Shown here piece by piece: positions 44,271 to 53,820 of a DNA stretch of 64,000 bases. The stretch lies in NCBI GenBank assembly GCA_019359375.1, contig JAHHHL010000027.1:1-64000 (forward strand), given 5' to 3'. The position numbers and the translations under genes were made by a program. Source of the stretch: Lyngbya sp. HA4199-MV5 (GTDB taxonomy: Bacteria > Cyanobacteriota > Cyanobacteriia > Leptolyngbyales > Leptolyngbyaceae). The notes beneath the pieces are model-generated. The model saw nothing but the letters and a program-made list of their open reading frames with translations. It searched no databases and was not told where the DNA came from. Position 1 is the stretch's first letter; each line of letters starts with the position of its first letter.

Positions 44271-45386
44271 TCAGGTTAACGGTTTGCGATCGTTCTTCGC
44301 TGGCACCGCACGCTGATCTTTGGCGGGCAAAAACGCTTCTGTATAGATGTCTGCTACTTTCGGTTTACCCTTCAGGTTGAACCCAATCACAGTCTGTTCA
44401 ATCGATTTCTCCAGGCGCTTCGTATCCACCGAACCCAGACCCAGCTTTTCAGCTTCTGGTGTAATAAACAGCCGATCTAACGCAACTTGTAATCTAATTT
44501 TTTCAGCTTCACGGTTCATCAACTTGCTTTGGTCTGCTGCTAATACCGCATCCAATGCAGCGTTTGGATCCTTTAAAACATCTTGTAAGCCCTTAATGTA
44601 AGCGGCTGTAAACGCCTTCACAACATCAGGATTTTGCTTAGCATAGGCATCTTTCACCAAAATGGCGTTGCCGTAAAAATCAAGCCCATTTTCGTTGTAG
44701 TAGAAAATGTTGATATCCTCCATCTTCTTGCCGCCTTTGAGCAACGCAGGCAATGCCGAGGTCGAAAAGCCACTGATAGCATCCACCTGACCCTGCAACA
44801 AGAACGTTTCCCGCAGTTTGGGTTCCATTGTTGTCCACTGCACCGAGGAAGGATCAATCCCTACTTCTTTGGCAAAAAGAGGAAAGAGCTTGCGCGGTCC
44901 ATCTCCAGCCGGGGCACCCAGTTTTTTTCCTGTCAGATCTTTGGGAGCATTAATGCCTTTCTCTTTCAGTGAGAGAATCGAGAACGGTGCGGCATTTTGA
45001 GTAATGGCAACAGCAATGATTTTGTCTCCAGGATTCTTTTCGTTGAAGTCGAGGGCGTTATACATATCGCTGAACGCAAGATCAAACTTACCTGTACCCA
45101 ACTTACTGATTGTGTCTGAATTGCCAAAGCCTCGCTCGTAGGAGACATTCAAGCCCTGTTCCGCAAAATAGCCTTTGTTGATGGCAACAATGAGGGGAGC
45201 GTCGATACTCTGCATCAAAAAGGCAAGCTGCACTCGCACCTCTTTGAGGTTTTTGGCAGCCGTGCTGGCAGCCGGACTTGCGGTGGGAGCGCTATTGGTA
45301 CTGGTAGTGGATGGGGAAGCACAGCCTGAAAACAGCGCTACTGATGCCATGATGAGCAACAGTCTAGAAAAATGTTGAGAAGCCAT
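44271..45386 (-). CDS. NMT1/THI5-like substrate-binding lipoprotein
   Basis: About 371 residues from MASQHFSRLLL; an upstream GTG (MKRMASQ) would give a better basic start. Signal ends in the lipobox FSGC, so Cys is lipidated. The mature part has the NMT1-like pattern VRVQLAFLMQSIDAPLIVAINKGYFAEQGLNV, GKFDLAFSDMYNAL and LTGKKLGAPAGDGPRKLFP. These proteins capture nitrogen-, sulfur- or thiamine-pyrimidine-type small molecules in the periplasm. First gene of the transporter operon. The ligand remains open. Confidence 0.87.
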   Translation of the reverse strand: MASQHFSRLLLIMASVALFSGCASPSTTSTNSAPTASPAASTAAKNLKEVRVQLAFLMQSIDAPLIVAINKGYFAEQGLNVSYERGFGNSDTISKLGTGKFDLAFSDMYNALDFNEKNPGDKIIAVAITQNAAPFSILSLKEKGINAPKDLTGKKLGAPAGDGPRKLFPLFAKEVGIDPSSVQWTTMEPKLRETFLLQGQVDAISGFSTSALPALLKGGKKMEDINIFYYNENGLDFYGNAILVKDAYAKQNPDVVKAFTAAYIKGLQDVLKDPNAALDAVLAADQSKLMNREAEKIRLQVALDRLFITPEAEKLGLGSVDTKRLEKSIEQTVIGFNLKGKPKVADIYTEAFLPAKDQRAVPAKNDRKPLT

Positions 45387-45788
45387 TCGTTTCACAGTCC
45401 TTTCTTTGCGTTCAATCTGCAAGTTTTCAACATTAACGGGTCACTGGCTTGAAAATTGCGATCGCCAGATAGCACTCAACCATAAAGTGCGAGAAGGTCT
45501 AGCAACCCAAGGTCTAGCAATCCAGTGACACAGAGTTTGTATTCTGTATACATTCTCTGAGTAATTTGCTTTATTGAAGGTTAGTAACCCAATTGATTCT
45601 GTACAGTTTTATACAAAGGGAGTCTGGAAGCAAGCAATCACTCTTTAAGCAACTTCAGTGGACACACTTCTAGAGCGATCGCCTACAAAAAACCAGCACT
45701 AGAGAAATTCTCCAATGCTGGCAATCAAAGTCTGTTGGTTGATAGCACAGCAGCCATCTAACAACTAAAAACCAATAGCTAACAACTT
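45387..45788. other. Intergenic region between the transporter operon and chlP
   Basis: It holds the transporter promoter region (not resolved) and the chlP terminator. No gene is seen. Confidence 0.5.
45687..45721 (-). terminator. Rho-independent terminator of chlP
   Basis: On the minus strand CCAGCATTGGAGAA pairs imperfectly with TTCTCTAGTGCTGG and is followed at once by TTTTTT. It lies about 70 bases after the chlP stop. Confidence 0.8.
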
Positions 45789-47012
45789 TTACGGTGCAAG
45801 GGCGTTGCCGCGAATCAGGCTGCCGATCGTCTTTGCCGTAATCTTGAGTTGGATCAAGGGGTTAGCAGGCACAACGGTCTTATAGAGGTAGCTATCAAAG
45901 GTTAGCTTTTGCACATCAACATCCGAGCACATTTCGACAAATGCCTCACGGGCCGCATCCGAGCGGTAGAAAACCCGTTGCAGAATGTCGAGGACGAGAT
46001 ACGTTGTACCGTACTGCTTATCCCAACGCTTGATGTACACCTTGAGATCGGCTTCGGTGGGGACGCGATCGCCCTTCTCGGAAAACTCCACGATCGCTTC
46101 GGCACACATCCGCGCAGACTTAGCGGCGAAGTAAATGCCTTCACCAGACGATTTGGTAACAGTACCTGCTGCATCACCCACCAGTGCGACTCGACCGACA
46201 ACCCGTCGCGGTCTGGGGTGTTCGGGAATCGGGTGTGCTTCCACGCGAATGATTTTGCCGCCCCGCAATCTTGCCGCTGCACGAGCGCGAATCCCGGCTT
46301 GCAGTTGCTTGATCTTTGCCTGGTTGGGCTTCATCGTACCCGTCCCCACGGCAACGTGGTCGTACTTGGGGAACACCCAGGCGTAAAAGTCGGGCGACAC
46401 ATCATCGCCGACATACATTTCCGCCAGTTCGTTGTAGTACGCCATCTTGTCTTCGGGCAGACGAATCCGCTCCTGAAAGGCGATCGCGTAGTTATAGTCA
46501 CCCGCATCGATCGCTTTTGCCACGCGTGAATTAGCCCCATCCGCACCAATCACCAGATCCACTTGCAGAGTCTTCGGTTCACCCTCCAGGCTGCCGCTGG
46601 AGTGATCGGCGTAGTGCAACGTGTAGGGATCTTTGTCGTTGCTGGGAATTTCCAGCTTGTGCATCGTACCGTTGATGACTTTGGTGCCCAGCTTTTCAGC
46701 ACGATCGCGCATAAAGCCATCCAGCACTTCCCGACGGCACATGCCAATATATTCATCGTCCTTCAATGTGCCGCCGATGTTGACCTCCACATTTGAGGGC
46801 GAGATCATTTTCATCTTGCGCACCCGGCGATCGATGATCTCAGGTGGTAAATCAAACTCGCTCACCATACACAGCGGAATCGCACCGCCGCACGGCTTCA
46901 CATTGTCTAACTTGCGCTCGATCAAATAGGTTTCAATACCCGCTTTTGCTAAAACTTCCGCCGCAGAAGAGCCTGCTGGACCGCCACCGACAACCGCAAC
47001 CCGTAGTGCCAA
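45789..47012 (-). CDS. chlP: Geranylgeranyl reductase
   Basis: 407 residues. Starts MALRVAVVGGGPAGSSAAEVLAKAG (FAD-binding GGGPAG), then LIERKLDNVKPCGGAIPLCM, the VIGADGANSRVAKA block, FPKYDHVAVGTGT and GRVALVGDAAGTVTKSSGEGI. This is the ChlP branch, which reduces geranylgeranyl to phytyl groups for chlorophyll a and tocopherol and works at the thylakoid membrane. Length and motifs are normal. It is a single-gene unit with its own terminator. Confidence 0.95.
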   Translation of the reverse strand: MALRVAVVGGGPAGSSAAEVLAKAGIETYLIERKLDNVKPCGGAIPLCMVSEFDLPPEIIDRRVRKMKMISPSNVEVNIGGTLKDDEYIGMCRREVLDGFMRDRAEKLGTKVINGTMHKLEIPSNDKDPYTLHYADHSSGSLEGEPKTLQVDLVIGADGANSRVAKAIDAGDYNYAIAFQERIRLPEDKMAYYNELAEMYVGDDVSPDFYAWVFPKYDHVAVGTGTMKPNQAKIKQLQAGIRARAAARLRGGKIIRVEAHPIPEHPRPRRVVGRVALVGDAAGTVTKSSGEGIYFAAKSARMCAEAIVEFSEKGDRVPTEADLKVYIKRWDKQYGTTYLVLDILQRVFYRSDAAREAFVEMCSDVDVQKLTFDSYLYKTVVPANPLIQLKITAKTIGSLIRGNALAP

Positions 47013-47195
47013 AGGTTTTCTCCTAAATCATTAGAAGCTACAGGATGCATGGTATCACGGACATTTGACGGACATTCTTGAGTTAACGGAGATCGTGTCA
47101 AGTTGAAACAGAGCTTAACAAAGGAAAGGATGAAAGTATGACGGATTAAAGTCTAAAAGGTCGAGTTTCAGCCTTCAGCTTTTAGCCCTCATCCC

Positions 47196-47852
47196 TCACT
47201 TTCCAATATCTCCTGGTGTAGGAATGCGCTTGGGTATGATACCTGGCGCTTTTGTAGTTGGTGGTTGGGAAGCTCCCGTACTCCCTCCAGTGGCGGGAGC
47301 AGTGGGTGTTTTGGGCGTACTGGGAGCCGTCGATCGCGGCGGTGTCGCAGTCGTAGTCGTAATGGTTGGCTGTGCGGTGGTAGCAGCAGGTGTATTGTTC
47401 AACCTCAACAGGGCTTTGGAGGTACTGTAGTAGGTTGCCCAACGCCGTGGATCTGGCTGACTACGCCATTGGGGGCGAGTGGTGGCTAAAGACAGGACGG
47501 GCACTGTCGAAGAAGCGCTCTGCGCAAGGATCATAATCGAGACATCCGTGACCAGGATATCGCGATCGAAACTACGCTGTGTGGCGGCTCTGGCGATCGC
47601 TTCAGCACGGCGCACCAACGTGTCATAGGTTTCGCTCGGCTGTACGTCGATCGTTACATTCACCGTGCCAGTGTAGGCATGGACGGCGGGAGGAGCGATC
47701 GTCTGTGTCATCAGCCAACTTCCCGTGAGTCCTAGCAGCATAGCTAGCCCTGTTGTTGTCGCCGATCGCTTTAACCAATGACGTAAGTTGCTTTTTGTTG
47801 AGGCGATCGAGGATGAAAATAAAACCGACGGTAAGGATAAAAAAGTATGCAT
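47196..47852 (-). CDS. Exported cyanobacterial hypothetical protein with Thr/Pro-rich tail
   Basis: 218 residues from the ATG that follows GGAG by nine bases. Hydrophobic segment near 32-55 ending with PAVHA-YTG looks like a signal peptide. The mature part begins GTVNVTIDVQPSETYDTLVRRAEAIARAATQRSFDRDILVTDVSI and contains RPQWRSQPDPRRWATYY, a combination I associate with a conserved cyanobacterial family of unknown role. The last ~70 residues are Thr/Pro/Ala-rich and low in complexity (TTTTATPPRSTAPSTP). Confidence 0.7.
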   Translation of the reverse strand: MHTFLSLPSVLFSSSIASTKSNLRHWLKRSATTTGLAMLLGLTGSWLMTQTIAPPAVHAYTGTVNVTIDVQPSETYDTLVRRAEAIARAATQRSFDRDILVTDVSIMILAQSASSTVPVLSLATTRPQWRSQPDPRRWATYYSTSKALLRLNNTPAATTAQPTITTTTATPPRSTAPSTPKTPTAPATGGSTGASQPPTTKAPGIIPKRIPTPGDIGK

Positions 47853-48646
47853 GTGGAGAAACTCCAAGTGTTTCAATTCCAAGTGTCTTAATAACTTGTG
47901 GACTGAGCGCTGTAGCTCTACTCAAACAGAGGCAAACGAAGATGAATCATTATGGTTCAGCTCTGCAAAACCGAACCAATTTTCTAGGGGCTGTCATCAA
48001 TTAATACTACACATTGCTTGCAGCAAGGGTGCCAGCCCCTAGCCTGGTGTGTGTGGACGGGCGTGACACTGCTGATATTGCAAGGTTTCGGAGCTAATTG
48101 ATGACACGCCCTAGAGTTTAATTCTTTGCTTAAAAACTACTGCTCTGTCACAACTATTTCAACGAGCGTAGCAAAAAGCTTCATGACGAATGACGAATGA
48201 CGAATGGTAAACCACTTCCAAACAGGTTCATCGGTCATTTCAACGATGCTATTTGCTTTCAACAATGTTATTTGCCGTTGACCTGGAGGTTGCCTCAATG
48301 GGGTTGGTACGGATACAGCTTTGTATGTTTTTCTCGTAAAGATACGTAGAAGCACTGGCTGCACCGTACAAATCGAGGCTAGATTCCTGATTGAGATGTA
48401 CTACCAATGAAGAAGTGTAAAGTTGCCTCATCGTTAGCATAACCCCGGCAACATTGGTGCTTTTGCCACGTCTTTGAATATTGATCGCGTTTATTGGCAT
48501 CACCTCGGTTGACTTAAACGGTTCGCTAACGATAGAGAACTAAGGCTTGGTCTCGCAAAACGCTTAAAAGCGGTCAAGCTGTTGGGTTTCCACGTTTAGG
48601 GTACTCCTACCTATCCTCACGACTCTACTGGGAGTAACAAACCTCG
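47853..48646. other. Intergenic region with one MITE-like repeat
   Basis: Contains copy 6 of the 131-bp repeat. Between 48115 and 48646 there is a triple ATGACGA repeat near 48183 but no convincing gene; minus-strand open frames of 75-84 codons there lack family features. Confidence 0.45.
47984..48114. repeat. 131-bp MITE-like repeat, copy 6
   Basis: Inverted orientation, CTAG at both ends, closely similar to the reverse complement of copies 1 and 3. It lies upstream of the exported hypothetical gene. Confidence 0.75.
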
Positions 48647-49354
48647 ATGTCTCAATCAACCCTTTTAAAACAGTCGCTTATCACTGCGATCGGAGTCGTC
48701 TGTTTTACATTTACTACAGAAAATGTAAAGCCTGTCAATGCGGCTAGTCTTACCGCAGTTGATTTCAGCACTCCGACAACAAATTTCACCAACGGTTCCT
48801 GGAGTCTTGGCTTTCAGTTCACCACAAAAAAAGCAGTGAATGTCACCAAGTTAGGGTTCTACGACGACTTCCAGAACGGTTTAACGCAAACGCATGATGT
48901 TGGTATTTTTGACGACGCTGGGAGTCTACTGGTTCAGGGAACGGTTAACCCTGGCGATGCGCTAGAGGGGTTCTTCCGTTACACATCTGTGCGATCGACT
49001 TTGCTACAGGCAGGTGGTACGTTCTTTATCGCGGCGGTTACAGGTTCTGAGAGCTACACTTTCAACCCAGAAGGTTTTTCGGTCAACCCTAACATCACGT
49101 TTGGGTCGTCTGCTTTTCGCTTTAGTAACACACTCGTTTTTCCGGGTACGCTTTCTGGCAGTGAACCCACTTTAGGCGATAGCAGTATCCAAAACTCTGA
49201 TAACAACCTGGGTTACTTTGGTCCAAACTTTCAGTTTCAGGCAGATGAAGTGGCGGCCGTGCCAACCCCTGCGCTTTTACCTGGTTTGATTGGGCTGGGC
49301 ATTGGTGCATGGCGAAAGCGCAAAGCAGAAGCCACGAAAACGAATGATTTGTGA
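48647..49354 (+). CDS. PTPA-CTERM exported protein with DUF4082-like domain
   Basis: 235 residues. Signal peptide (about 1-33, cleavage after VNA), then a beta-rich domain with SLGFQFTTKKAVNVTKLGFYDD and VGIFDDAGSLLVQGTV, resembling DUF4082. The C-terminus is AAVPTPALLPGLIGLGIGAWRKRK: a PTPA motif, a hydrophobic helix and a basic tail, the cyanobacterial variant of the PEP-CTERM/exosortase sorting signal. It would be anchored and then processed at the surface. Native function unknown. Confidence 0.85.
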   Translation: MSQSTLLKQSLITAIGVVCFTFTTENVKPVNAASLTAVDFSTPTTNFTNGSWSLGFQFTTKKAVNVTKLGFYDDFQNGLTQTHDVGIFDDAGSLLVQGTVNPGDALEGFFRYTSVRSTLLQAGGTFFIAAVTGSESYTFNPEGFSVNPNITFGSSAFRFSNTLVFPGTLSGSEPTLGDSSIQNSDNNLGYFGPNFQFQADEVAAVPTPALLPGLIGLGIGAWRKRKAEATKTNDL

Positions 49355-49771
49355 CCGGATTGAGGGACTCCAAGACGGCCTGTGTGTCCTCGATGCATAG
49401 CAAATGCGTGTAACAAAGAGGACATAACGCAGGGGTATTTCATTCTAAAAAAAAGTCTCGTTGGCAACAGATTTGTAGCGGATGAAGCTTACAAAAGCTG
49501 GAAAACCATCTGTTTCATCCGCTTCCATCCGGTGCTCATCAGTCATTGCTGAGGATGAAATAGCCTCAGACACAGCATTCTTAGCAGGTTTTGAGTTGGG
49601 TTTTATGATGACAGTCAGGAGCAAAGATCGCGTGTGCTGAACGGCTAGCGATCGCTCATCTTTGATGCCGCCGAAACTTTCTGATTGCAAAGCATTTTGT
49701 CTTCTAGAGTGAGCGTGTCATGATAGAGAGGACTGGGAATGCTATGTCAATAGATATCTGGGGCATCTGAT
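49355..49771. other. Intergenic region with an ~72-bp dispersed repeat
   Basis: The segment 49461-49532 recurs at 53821-53905. Nothing else is recognised; the 81-codon minus-strand open frame across it is not supported. Confidence 0.45.
49461..49532. repeat. Dispersed hairpin repeat B, copy 1
   Basis: Starts TTGGCAACAGATTTG, contains GCGGATGAAGC and, after about 24 bases, GTTTCATCCGC, so it can fold into a stem. A second copy with the same outline is at 53821. Confidence 0.6.
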
Positions 49772-51832
49772 ATGAGACAGTGGGCAATCAGCATTGGCAT
49801 TAATCAATATCAATCGTTTCAGCCACTGAGCTACGCCCAGCATGATGCTCAAGCGATTCAACAGTTTTTGGTAGATGCGGTAGGCGTGCCAGCCGAGCAG
49901 TGCGTGCTGTTAACCGAAACCTCGCCACCACTGTGGGAAAAATCAACCTATCCCGATCGCGACACGATTCAAAACTGGCTTGACTTCATTACTCAGAAAT
50001 GCGTGCAGCCAGGAGATGTGTTGTGGTTCTTTTTTAGCGGCTATGGCATGTGCCAGCAGGGGCAAGATTACCTGATCCCGATCGCAGGAAACCCCTCTGC
50101 TGTGCAAGGGACGGCGCTACCAATGGAAACCATTTTTCGCAGCTTGAGGCGGATCTCAGATGCGACCGTGCTGGTGCTGCTAGATGTGAACCGCAATGAA
50201 AGCAGCTTTTCCTACGAAACGGTTGGCAACCATACGGCGCATTTGGCGAGCATTACAGGCATTCCCACCATTTTGTCGTGTCAGCCAGGGCAGTTTTCCC
50301 GCGAAACGTCGGCTCTGGGTCACGGCTTTTTCACGGCAGCGCTGTTAGAAAGTTTGCATAGTCCGCAAGGCACCACGATCGCGGCGCTAGACCAGATGTT
50401 GAGTGCTCGCCTACCCGCCTTGAGCGAACACTACTGGCGACCGATTCAGCAGCCGGTGACGGTCTGCCCACCCGAAAAGCGACAGCAGTTTCTTCTGCCA
50501 AGGGCTCCGCAGTCAACGCATGCGATGGGCGATCGCGCAACGTCAATAGAGGCTGCTATTGCACACAGCGCGGCATTCCTGGCAATGCAAGTTGCTGGTA
50601 ATGCAGGCAACCTTCATTCGGCGACGACACCCGGAAACGGTAGCTCTGGAAACGGTAGCTACGTGAATGGTAACGGTCAGGCAAATGGCAATGGTCACGC
50701 GAATGGCAATGGTCTTTGGGCACCATCCGTCACAACAGCGGCAACGGCTCCCACGACTGGAGCATACGCGAATGCTACTGCTGGCACCATCGGGAATGAG
50801 GTTTCTAAGGCAAATGGAGGTGGCGCAGGCTATACAAATGGGGGAGCGATCGCATCTTCAGGCACATCGCCAGATCCAGGTACCGCGCTCAACTCAACAT
50901 CGTTTGGTCACGGATCCACACCAGCCTTAGCATTACAAGCATTACAAAATGGCACTGGTAACCATAACCCTATCGACACTGCCGCCCAAAATTACGAGAA
51001 TGGAGGAACGTCCTCCGATCGAGCAACCACCGTGCCGCAGCCTCATTCTGACTCACCCGAAGACCCCAACGACATTTCGGATGCCCTGTTCTGGCGATCG
51101 GTACTTCGCTGGGGTGGTCTTGCCGTAGTTGGGCTGATTTTGGGTGTGCTGCTGCGGAATTGTGCTTCCTTCACACCGAAAGCGCCATCGACAGCACAGC
51201 AACCTGTAACCTCTGGTACAACTCCATCCACCACAGGACAGACAGGTGTAGGACAGGTGCCGTTGGCTACCAAGCCGTCTGTGAAGCCTGGAGCGTCTAC
51301 TGTCCCGTTAGTAGCGCCTGCTGGAAGCTCCCTGCCGCTCAAGCCGATCGCCTCCACTCACCTTGGCGCTTCTGGTGCGAGTCGTCTTAATGTGCCTGCG
51401 AATAAGCCTGCAACGACACCATCTCAACCTGCCCAGGCACCGAGACCAGCCAATAGTATCAAGCTAGCGGCTTCGTCTCACCTGGCAAAAGCAAGGGCGA
51501 TCGCTACGGTCAACAGTAACCAAGCGTCACCTTATTCAGATGCCATCCAGGAAGCGAAGAAGGTGCAACCAGGGCAGCCAGATTACCCTCAGGCAAAGCA
51601 AGCGATCGCCGACTGGAGTGGTCAAATTTTGCGGATCGCTCGACAGCGAGGGCGGCAAGGTCGGTTTGATGCTGCTATTGTTGCCGCACGCTTGATCCCT
51701 CAAGGGCAACCCGCTCGCGCTGAGGCAAAAAGTGCGATCGAACGCTGGTGCCCCGCTCTGAGAACACAACGAGGCGTAAACCCGGTGCAGCGGCGACAGG
51801 CTAAGAGTATTTGCCGGACAGGTCTTGGTTAA
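49772..51832 (+). CDS. Caspase-like (orthocaspase) pseudoenzyme with membrane helix
   Basis: 686 residues. The N-terminal ~240 residues have the caspase fold order: AISIGINQYQSFQPLSYAQHDAQ, DVLWFFFSGYGM, YLIPIAG and TVLVLLDVNRNE. The catalytic His (normally SGHG) is Tyr91 and the catalytic Cys (normally LDxC) is Asn140, so peptidase activity is not expected. Next comes a Gly/Asn-rich low-complexity stretch (about 290-330), a membrane helix near 452-470 (WGGLAVVGLILGVLL), a Pro/Thr/Ala-rich linker and a ~100-residue helical C-terminal domain with two similar AxxxAxxI units. Role unknown; a scaffold is possible. Confidence 0.82.
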   Translation: MRQWAISIGINQYQSFQPLSYAQHDAQAIQQFLVDAVGVPAEQCVLLTETSPPLWEKSTYPDRDTIQNWLDFITQKCVQPGDVLWFFFSGYGMCQQGQDYLIPIAGNPSAVQGTALPMETIFRSLRRISDATVLVLLDVNRNESSFSYETVGNHTAHLASITGIPTILSCQPGQFSRETSALGHGFFTAALLESLHSPQGTTIAALDQMLSARLPALSEHYWRPIQQPVTVCPPEKRQQFLLPRAPQSTHAMGDRATSIEAAIAHSAAFLAMQVAGNAGNLHSATTPGNGSSGNGSYVNGNGQANGNGHANGNGLWAPSVTTAATAPTTGAYANATAGTIGNEVSKANGGGAGYTNGGAIASSGTSPDPGTALNSTSFGHGSTPALALQALQNGTGNHNPIDTAAQNYENGGTSSDRATTVPQPHSDSPEDPNDISDALFWRSVLRWGGLAVVGLILGVLLRNCASFTPKAPSTAQQPVTSGTTPSTTGQTGVGQVPLATKPSVKPGASTVPLVAPAGSSLPLKPIASTHLGASGASRLNVPANKPATTPSQPAQAPRPANSIKLAASSHLAKARAIATVNSNQASPYSDAIQEAKKVQPGQPDYPQAKQAIADWSGQILRIARQRGRQGRFDAAIVAARLIPQGQPARAEAKSAIERWCPALRTQRGVNPVQRRQAKSICRTGLG

Positions 51833-52010
51833 TCAAGCCATTCCCTCGTTGAACTTAATCCTTTGATAGTGAACTAATGTGTCTGGAGACGCGAGTATAC
51901 GTTTGTTTCAGTGCTGCCGCTTCTGGTAGAACACCGTCTGACCAGCGTGATGCTGACTAGAGGGAGGAATTCTGTCTACACTGAAACATGTCGTTGCGAT
52001 CGCTGAATGG

Positions 52011-52535
52011 ATGCTGATAAACCGCTGTTTCGCCCTTCTATGTGCCGCTTTCTTGCTCTTTGGGTTTGCGATCGCGCCCGCATCAGCCCAGACAGTGAGC
52101 GGAACGAAATACTCCTCTCAATATGCACCGCCACCGTCTTACAGCAATGCGGAGCTGTCAGGCAAAGATTTCTCCGGTCAAACGCTACGGGTGGCAGAGT
52201 TCTCAAACGCCAACCTCAACCGCACAAATTTTGCGAATGCGGATCTGGCAGGTGCGGTGTTCAGCGCCTCCACGATGACGGAGACAAACCTGCACGGTGC
52301 CGACCTTACCCAGGCAATGCTCGATCAGGTCAAACTATCCCGCGTTGACCTCAGCGATGCCGTTTTGGTGAATACCATGATGCTGCGAACCGTGTTTGAT
52401 GATGTGAAAATCACGGGAGCAGACTTCAGCGGTGCTATTTTAGATCGGGTTCAAATTCGCGAACTGTGTACGCTGGCGAGTGGCGTAAATCCCAAAACGG
52501 GTATGGAGACGAGAGATTCGCTGGGCTGTCGTTGA
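52011..52535 (+). CDS. Exported pentapeptide repeat protein
   Basis: 174 residues with a signal peptide (MLINRCFALLCAAFLLFGFAI..., cleavage after ASA near 26), then pentapeptide repeats A(N/D)Lxx from about 48 to 145 and a short C-terminal cap with two cysteines. The layout matches lumenal pentapeptide proteins of cyanobacteria and chloroplasts (TL17-like), whose role is unknown. Location in the lumen or periplasm is inferred from the signal. Confidence 0.82.
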   Translation: MLINRCFALLCAAFLLFGFAIAPASAQTVSGTKYSSQYAPPPSYSNAELSGKDFSGQTLRVAEFSNANLNRTNFANADLAGAVFSASTMTETNLHGADLTQAMLDQVKLSRVDLSDAVLVNTMMLRTVFDDVKITGADFSGAILDRVQIRELCTLASGVNPKTGMETRDSLGCR

Positions 52536-52613
52536 GGGGCAGAAGGCAGAAGGCAGAAGGAGTAGGGGGTGGGGAGTAGAGAGTAGGAATAGGGAGTAGG
52601 GAAGGTGATGAAG
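52533..52613. repeat. Short repeat tract before purK
   Basis: GGCAGAA units (three) followed by GGAGTAG-type units. It ends in a direct duplication GATGAAGCGT that includes the purK start. Confidence 0.6.
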
Positions 52614-52617
52614 CGTG

Positions 52618-53760
52618 ATGAAGCGTGTAGGGGTTATTGGTGGGGGGCAGCTTGCCTGGATGATGGCAGGTGCAGCCGAAAAGCTGGGCATTGAGTTAAT
52701 CGTGCAAACGCCGTCTCGTGATGATCCAGCGGTTGGTATTGCGGCGGATGTGGTGTTGGCGGCGATCGATGATGCAACTGCCACAGCACAATTGGCAACT
52801 CAGTGCGATGTCATCACGTTTGAAAACGAGTTTGTTGATCTAGAAGCGCTCTCGCTGCTGGCAAACCAGGAAGTCTGTTTTCGTCCCAGTTTGGAGGCTC
52901 TGAAACCGTTGCTGGATAAGTATCATCAGCGGTGTTATCTGAGAGATTTGGGTCTGCCGACACCGAAATTTGTGGCGTTAGAAGAAGTCGGGAGTAAAGC
53001 ATCACCAGATAGGAACGACTCTCCATCTTTTTCATTTCCGATCGTGCTCAAAACGCGGCGACATGGCTATGACGGACAAGGGACGTTTATTGTCAAGAAT
53101 GCTCAAGAGCTAGATAGTACGCTCAAGCAATTAAGGGAGTGTTCGCTGCTGTTAGAGGAGTTTGTGCCATTTGAGCGAGAACTAGCCGCGATCGCCGCTC
53201 GTTCCGTTACAGGCGAAGTCGTCGTTTACCCGATCGTCGAAACGCAGCAGGAAAATCAGGTGTGTCGTCGTGTATTTGCGCCCGCAGACGTGAGTGTAGC
53301 GATCGCAGCAGATGTGGAGGCGATCGCCCGTACTCTACTGGATAGCCTGCAAGTCGTGGGTGTGTTTGGCATTGAGTACTTTCTCACGGCTGACGGCAAG
53401 GTGCTGGTCAACGAAATCGCACCTCGTACCCATAACTCCGGGCACTTCACGCTGGATGCCTGCGAAACGTCTCAATTTGAACAGCAGCTACGGGCAGTTT
53501 GCGGGTTGCCATTGGGAAGCCCTGCCATGAAAGCTCCCGGAGCCGTGATGGTGAACCTTTTGGGCTATGAAGATTCTCACAGCGACTATCAGGAAAAACG
53601 CCAGCAGCTTGCACCAACGCCTCACGCGCATGTGTACTGGTATGGCAAAGCAGAATCCCGCGTGGGTCGTAAGTTAGGACACGTCACCGTGTTGTTGGAG
53701 AAGGGGCAAGAGAGGAGGGAAGTTGCGAGGGCGATCGAATCCATCTGGTACAGCAGCTAA
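52618..53760 (+). CDS. purK: N5-carboxyaminoimidazole ribonucleotide synthase
   Basis: About 380 residues; a GTG directly before the chosen ATG is an equal option. ATP-grasp enzyme with VGVIGGGQLAWMMAGAA, VITFENEFVDLEAL (the ENE motif), the ATP-binding VLKTRRHGYDGQGTF, LLLEEFVPFEREL and VNEIAPRTHNSGHFTLDAC. It makes N5-CAIR from AIR, ATP and bicarbonate in purine synthesis. purE is not adjacent. Length normal. Confidence 0.94.
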   Translation: MKRVGVIGGGQLAWMMAGAAEKLGIELIVQTPSRDDPAVGIAADVVLAAIDDATATAQLATQCDVITFENEFVDLEALSLLANQEVCFRPSLEALKPLLDKYHQRCYLRDLGLPTPKFVALEEVGSKASPDRNDSPSFSFPIVLKTRRHGYDGQGTFIVKNAQELDSTLKQLRECSLLLEEFVPFERELAAIAARSVTGEVVVYPIVETQQENQVCRRVFAPADVSVAIAADVEAIARTLLDSLQVVGVFGIEYFLTADGKVLVNEIAPRTHNSGHFTLDACETSQFEQQLRAVCGLPLGSPAMKAPGAVMVNLLGYEDSHSDYQEKRQQLAPTPHAHVYWYGKAESRVGRKLGHVTVLLEKGQERREVARAIESIWYSS

Positions 53761-53820
53761 ACCGTTTGTGAGTCTGCTGAGGCATCTACAGGCAAGGGCA
53801 TCTTGATGTACAGAGTCGTG

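Noticed and set aside
45909-46529. 206-codon plus-strand open frame
   Set aside because: Antisense shadow of chlP.
48137-48503. Minus-strand open frames of 75 and 84 codons
   Set aside because: They overlap each other, begin without ribosome sites and contain a triple ATGACGA repeat.
49445-49690. 81-codon minus-strand open frame
   Set aside because: It crosses the dispersed hairpin repeat and has no family pattern or start signal.
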